DNA of 64,000 nucleotides from Prunella strophiata (taxonomy: Eukaryota; Chordata; Aves; Passeriformes; Prunellidae): positions 26,200,310 to 26,264,309 of the forward strand of contig JAZBQD010000015.1 in the NCBI GenBank assembly GCA_036583965.1. Direction: 5' to 3'. Positions 33,926 to 64,000 of this stretch are shown here, piece after piece. A program made the translations under genes and the position numbers. The stretch's first letter is position 1; each line of letters starts with the position of its first letter. The notes under the pieces were generated by a model, which had not been told where the DNA came from, searched no databases, and saw nothing but the letters and a program-made list of their open reading frames with translations.

Positions 33926-36049
33926 AAATTAAGGAAAAAAGAGCAAGTAGGGAACATCTAAGAAAATCCCTTTATGGGTGATATCAGCATGTGCAGTGAG
34001 AAGCTTTGTGATGATTTAGTGGCTGTAAATGTTTGCTGGGCACACATGCTTTACCCTAGACTGTAACAACAGAAGGAAGACACACTCCCAGTACATTAGA
34101 AAGAAACTACCTTGTGGAAGGATATGGACTTCTGTTTGTAGACATAATACTTTCTTCTTGATCCTTCTACTATGCTGGCAGGAATTTTCACCAGAAATAC
34201 AAAGTAATCTAAGTTAGGTGTCCAGCCAAACAATATATTCCAATTACCCAAGAAAAAAGTGGACCAAAGAATGAAGAAATAGTAGGCAATACCAAACATG
34301 GTATTCTCAGTATAACAGCCTAGAAAAAAATTGACTAGAAAATACCTAGTGTTTGCTTTACTAGGAAAGGGTATTGCAATTCTAGGAATATATGAAGAAC
34401 AGGATAAATTGCTTAGACTAACAAACCAAGCCCGAGCTAAGTCAGTAGTAAAAATTCATGGTTGAGAGAGAATCTGGGGCATGAATTAGAGCCTGATGCC
34501 ACAAAACTATAGTTAAAACAGGGTTTTCTCAACTAGCATAAAGTAATTATTATTTCTCTATTAGTAAAGCATCATAATGAAGTCCTCTATGTTACAGTGT
34601 CTCAGGGTGGGTGATAGAGTGTTTGAGAGAGAATTTTCTGCATTCATATTCCACAAAAATATCTGCATAGTTGCTTCTAGTAGCTTTGTGGCAGAGGCAT
34701 CTTTACTTAGGTGCCTTTTCTGCTGCTGCACAAAGGAAGAATATCCAGAGTAATAGCTGTGAAGTGTGTAGTGAAAAACAGCTGAGTTGCAGGAAGAAAG
34801 GAAACAACAAAACCCACAAACTACACAATAGCTCCTTCAAGTAGTATTACCTCCCTGGGTCCCTGGTCTCATCTCCAACCATTGCTGCCTTTCTTCTTTT
34901 TGCTGTCTTACTCACTCCCCCCAAGTATGGGTGAAATATGGGGAATTCAAGTGGGAAAAGAAAAAATTACAGCATTACAGTCTTACTGAAATTCCCAGAA
35001 AATTCAAGTACTGTACACACATGCACACAGGTATATTATTTTGCTTTCTTTTCCTCCAGAGCCATTCTTTCAGTCAGGCCCTTGACTCCAATTCACAGAT
35101 TATACACATGGACAGAAAGCTACTGGATTTGGTTTTTTCATGCATACTAATCCTTACCCCCAGGAAAGACCACTGCAGGTATCAGACAGCTGAAGTTATC
35201 AAAACAATAAAACAACTACATTCTTGTGGTGTGCTGTCTTTTTATTTCGTTCAGTTACTCACAGATTCACAAAATTCAGCAGTTGGTAGTGGGTCACCAA
35301 GTCATTCATTAGTGCAAATTCATTAACTGTGACATTTAGCCCTCCTTGTCTTTTAGGTGAGTGACACACACACTCCTGGTGCCTGGCCTTTGACCTTCTA
35401 GGTTTGTTTTCTTAAACTTCCTCCATTCTAACCAGCATAAGTGATAATTTACGTGGATTTGCACTTCAAATGAATTTAGTGCTATATAAAAATGGTTTTG
35501 CAAAAGATATTTGGTGGTGTATGAAAAACCCTCAAAGTGGTGGAAATTTTTGAAGCTCTTACAGAAAAGTTCATGTAAGACAGCAGTCTGTTTGGGCCTG
35601 CTGCACCACTGCTGTGACCAGAGCTCTGTACAGCTACAGCTCCAGGGTAAGCTGTGCATATTGAATACAAAGCCTTGAGACAATCCAATATGTAGAAAAA
35701 TAAACTTTTGGCAGAATTCAGCTGCTGCATTGGAAAGATACATGAACAGATATAGCTGTTTTTTTCTGCATGTACACTTTTAACAGTGCAATATGATATG
35801 TTAACACAAGTGTGTTGAATCGTATTCTAAAATCATTTTCATGTGTGTACAAAATTCTGTGTAATTTAAATGTAATGGAATTTACAGGTAATAGTTAAAG
35901 CATATTACAAATGGTGATTTAAAACACATTTTTACTCTATAATAAGGAAGCACAGTTTGCTAAAAGTAGCATTTAATGTAATTCACATGAATAAGGTGTT
36001 AAATTTTAGTATTTTTTAAACATGTCTTTGCAGTTCAGCAAATATATGC

Positions 36050-36068
36050 CAATAAAATGCCAATAAAA
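36050..36068 (+). terminator. RMDN1: candidate distal RMDN1 polyadenylation signals
   Basis: Two AATAAA hexamers occur in the near-direct repeat ccaataaaatgccaataaaa, followed by T/GT-rich sequence. They would give a 3' UTR of about 2.7 kb. Which site is used cannot be read from sequence. Confidence 0.35.
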
Positions 36069-36427
36069 CTGATTTTAAAATGTGTTTATATTATTGTGCA
36101 CTTAGGACAAACCTGATCTACATAAAAGGATGACAGGTTTTAGATGTACTTTATTCAAATACATCTAAATTTCAGTAAGAATTTTAGAGAAATGAGAGTA
36201 CTTAATACTAAATAATATTTTTATCTGTGCAAAGCTTAAGTAACTTTCATTTTATTTGAGTTTACTAGATCCAGTATCTGAAACTGAACAAGAACACAGA
36301 AAGCAGCAAAATTCACATTACCTTTTGTATACCCTTATAACTCAGTTTACATTAATATAACTCTACAAAGTTATAAAAAGGACATCACGGATTGAAAAGG
36401 GAAACCAAACAAAACAAAACCAAATTT

Positions 36428-36447
36428 AAAAAAAAAAAAAAAAAAAG
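36428..36447. repeat. poly-A run
   Basis: A run of about 20 A bases follows an AAAC-rich stretch (36405-36427). I see no retroposed gene body directly upstream. Confidence 0.85.
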
Positions 36448-36490
36448 CCTGCAAGACACCAGACCAAGAAGAGAATGGGTAATATTTTCT

Positions 36491-36497
36491 CTTTATT
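36491..36497 (-). terminator. WWP1: candidate WWP1 polyadenylation signal
   Basis: The plus strand reads ctttatta, so the minus strand carries AATAAA about 810 bases after the WWP1 stop. Other minus-strand AATAAA hexamers occur near 36693 and 37264, the latter only about 35 bases after the stop. The choice is uncertain. Confidence 0.35.
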
Positions 36498-37302
36498 ATT
36501 TTTTCTTTGAAGATTACCTAACATCCTCGTGGTAATAACCCAAGGTACTATGTAAACAAATTTCAATGCTGCTCAAATGAATTAAAATACTCTGTTCAGC
36601 TCCTGCAGTAAGTCAGAACAGTGGCACCAATTCCTTTCAACATTAAATCACATTCATCTCATTGTACATGACTCTTGTGCAAGTAGTAAAGGCTTTATTC
36701 ATGACCTTGGCTACATCAGTAGAGAGGGCTATATCAGCTATTTATGTATTTTAAAAAATTAAACTGACAGAAGAACAGATTCTGTCGTCTCAAATACCAG
36801 CAGCATCTTTCTACATATTTAGGATACGTTTGGCCTAAGCCTTTAACACCTTTTAGAACAGCCATGCAGTAAAACAAACTTGGAGATGTTTCTTTAGAGA
36901 ACACTGAGCAGTTTAAACATTTTTCTGAATGATAAAGCCAAGATAAAGCAAATCCAGGCCCTTTTAAATGGCTGCAACTTTTCATACACTTAAAGCTCTA
37001 TAAAACTAGAGCCCATTAGTATATATATTTATATTTTTATATATATATATTTTAAATAAGTCTCTTGTCTGCTTTCAAAATTTATGGAGGGGTTTCTCTG
37101 GTCTTTTGAAAGGGCAATAAATAAAAGTAGAAAAGGCTGAACTGTTTTGCATATATTTGTGGAAGAACGGAGAACAATTAAACTTTTAGAGTTCCAGAAA
37201 GATCACTGTACAGAACAAAAAGCTTATATACAATTAAGTGTGCAATTTTCGTTGGCTGGGCCTTTTATTATTCAAGATATCCTTTTTGACTAGAAGTCAC
37301 TT

Positions 37303-63486
<26,184 letters not shown>

Positions 63487-64000
63487 CTAAAAATGGAGTT
63501 GGGGTGGGTAGGGGACAAGAAGGAAAGAAGGGGTAAAGGAAAAATTAAATTCTAAATAATATTAAAAGAGACCTTCAACACACAAATGTGATATATGCAT
63601 TTACTTCTATAAAACTAAACATCAGAGATATTCAAATCAAAGCAGAAAACACTATGGAGCTGTATATATTTACACCTGCTGTGTGTACATGCTCACTTTA
63701 TTTTAAAAAAGAACTGTCTGTTTACATAGTATATTCTATAGTATGCTAAAGAATCCATGTGTATTCAGTATTTTGTTGTTAATGATTTCCCAGGTCTGCC
63801 ATTTCCATTAAGCCCTTTGAAATTATGCACTACTTACATAACATGTGATGGCTTAAAGTCAAACAACTTCTGAACTACACATCCAAATATTAAAAAGTCA
63901 CTGGGAACCCTTCATTTTACAACCAGAGCCTATATTCATTTCTCATAACACCTTCCAAAACTAATTCTAAAAGACCACTGAAAAAAACATCTATTTGAGG
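63487..64000. other. WWP1: WWP1 intron (partial)
   Basis: No coding exon was recognised up to the right edge. The C2-domain exons must lie beyond 64000. A purine-rich stretch (about 63495-63540) is the only marked composition change. Confidence 0.75.

Larger units (their letters stand above)
33403..37302. other. intergenic region with convergent 3' ends of RMDN1 and WWP1
   Basis: This is 3.9 kb between the RMDN1 stop (plus strand) and the WWP1 stop (minus strand), holding the 3' UTRs of both. I recognise no further gene. There is a poly-A run at about 36428-36447 and an AT-rich run at 37019-37050. Short open frames such as 34931-35326 plus and 35336-35743 minus lack family resemblance or splice support. 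Confidence 0.8.

Noticed and set aside
34931..35743. Open frames of 131 and 135 residues between RMDN1 and WWP1
   Set aside because: They overlap on opposite strands, show no domain or signal that I recognise, and lie in probable 3' UTR or intergenic DNA.

Overview
This window is vertebrate nuclear DNA, most likely from a bird. It has long AT-rich introns with GT/AG boundaries, one CpG island, and no bacterial operon structure, tRNA or rRNA. The only dispersed repeats I recognise are five old CR1 LINE fragments, the typical avian repeat. Three multi-exon protein genes were rebuilt exon by exon from splice sites, reading phase and similarity to the vertebrate proteins as I remember them. No database search was run.

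Layout, left to right. (1) About 888-11414, minus strand: CPNE3 (copine-3). Nine coding exons carry the start codon, both C2 domains and the beginning of the region leading to the von Willebrand A-type domain. The 3' part lies off the left edge, and a non-coding first exon probably lies near 19545-19700. (2) About 19190-20300: a CpG island acting as a head-to-head promoter for CPNE3 (leftward) and RMDN1 (rightward). (3) 19837-33402, plus strand: RMDN1 (regulator of microtubule dynamics 1), complete in 10 coding exons with an uninterrupted 305-residue reading frame. (4) 33403-37302: convergent 3' ends of RMDN1 and WWP1. (5) 37303 to past the right edge, minus strand: WWP1 (WW-domain HECT E3 ubiquitin ligase). 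Twenty coding exons encode about 813 C-terminal residues (linker, four WW domains, HECT domain). The N-terminal C2 exons lie beyond 64000. The same three genes occur as neighbours in the human genome (8q21.3), so this is a conserved syntenic block. The genes are independent: membrane and phospholipid binding, a microtubule/TPR-like protein, and ubiquitin ligation.

I found no new multi-gene system. The main points for a second look are: an apparent single-base insertion in the WW2 exon of WWP1 that breaks the reading frame, shown both by translation and by exon phase; a recent 753-bp tandem duplication (about 98.5% identical copies) in a WWP1 intron, with A-rich runs at its junctions; a very short, U-rich WWP1 intron behind a weak splice donor; and an interleaved inverted repeat near 16305-16336. 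The rest is intronic or intergenic DNA with simple repeats.
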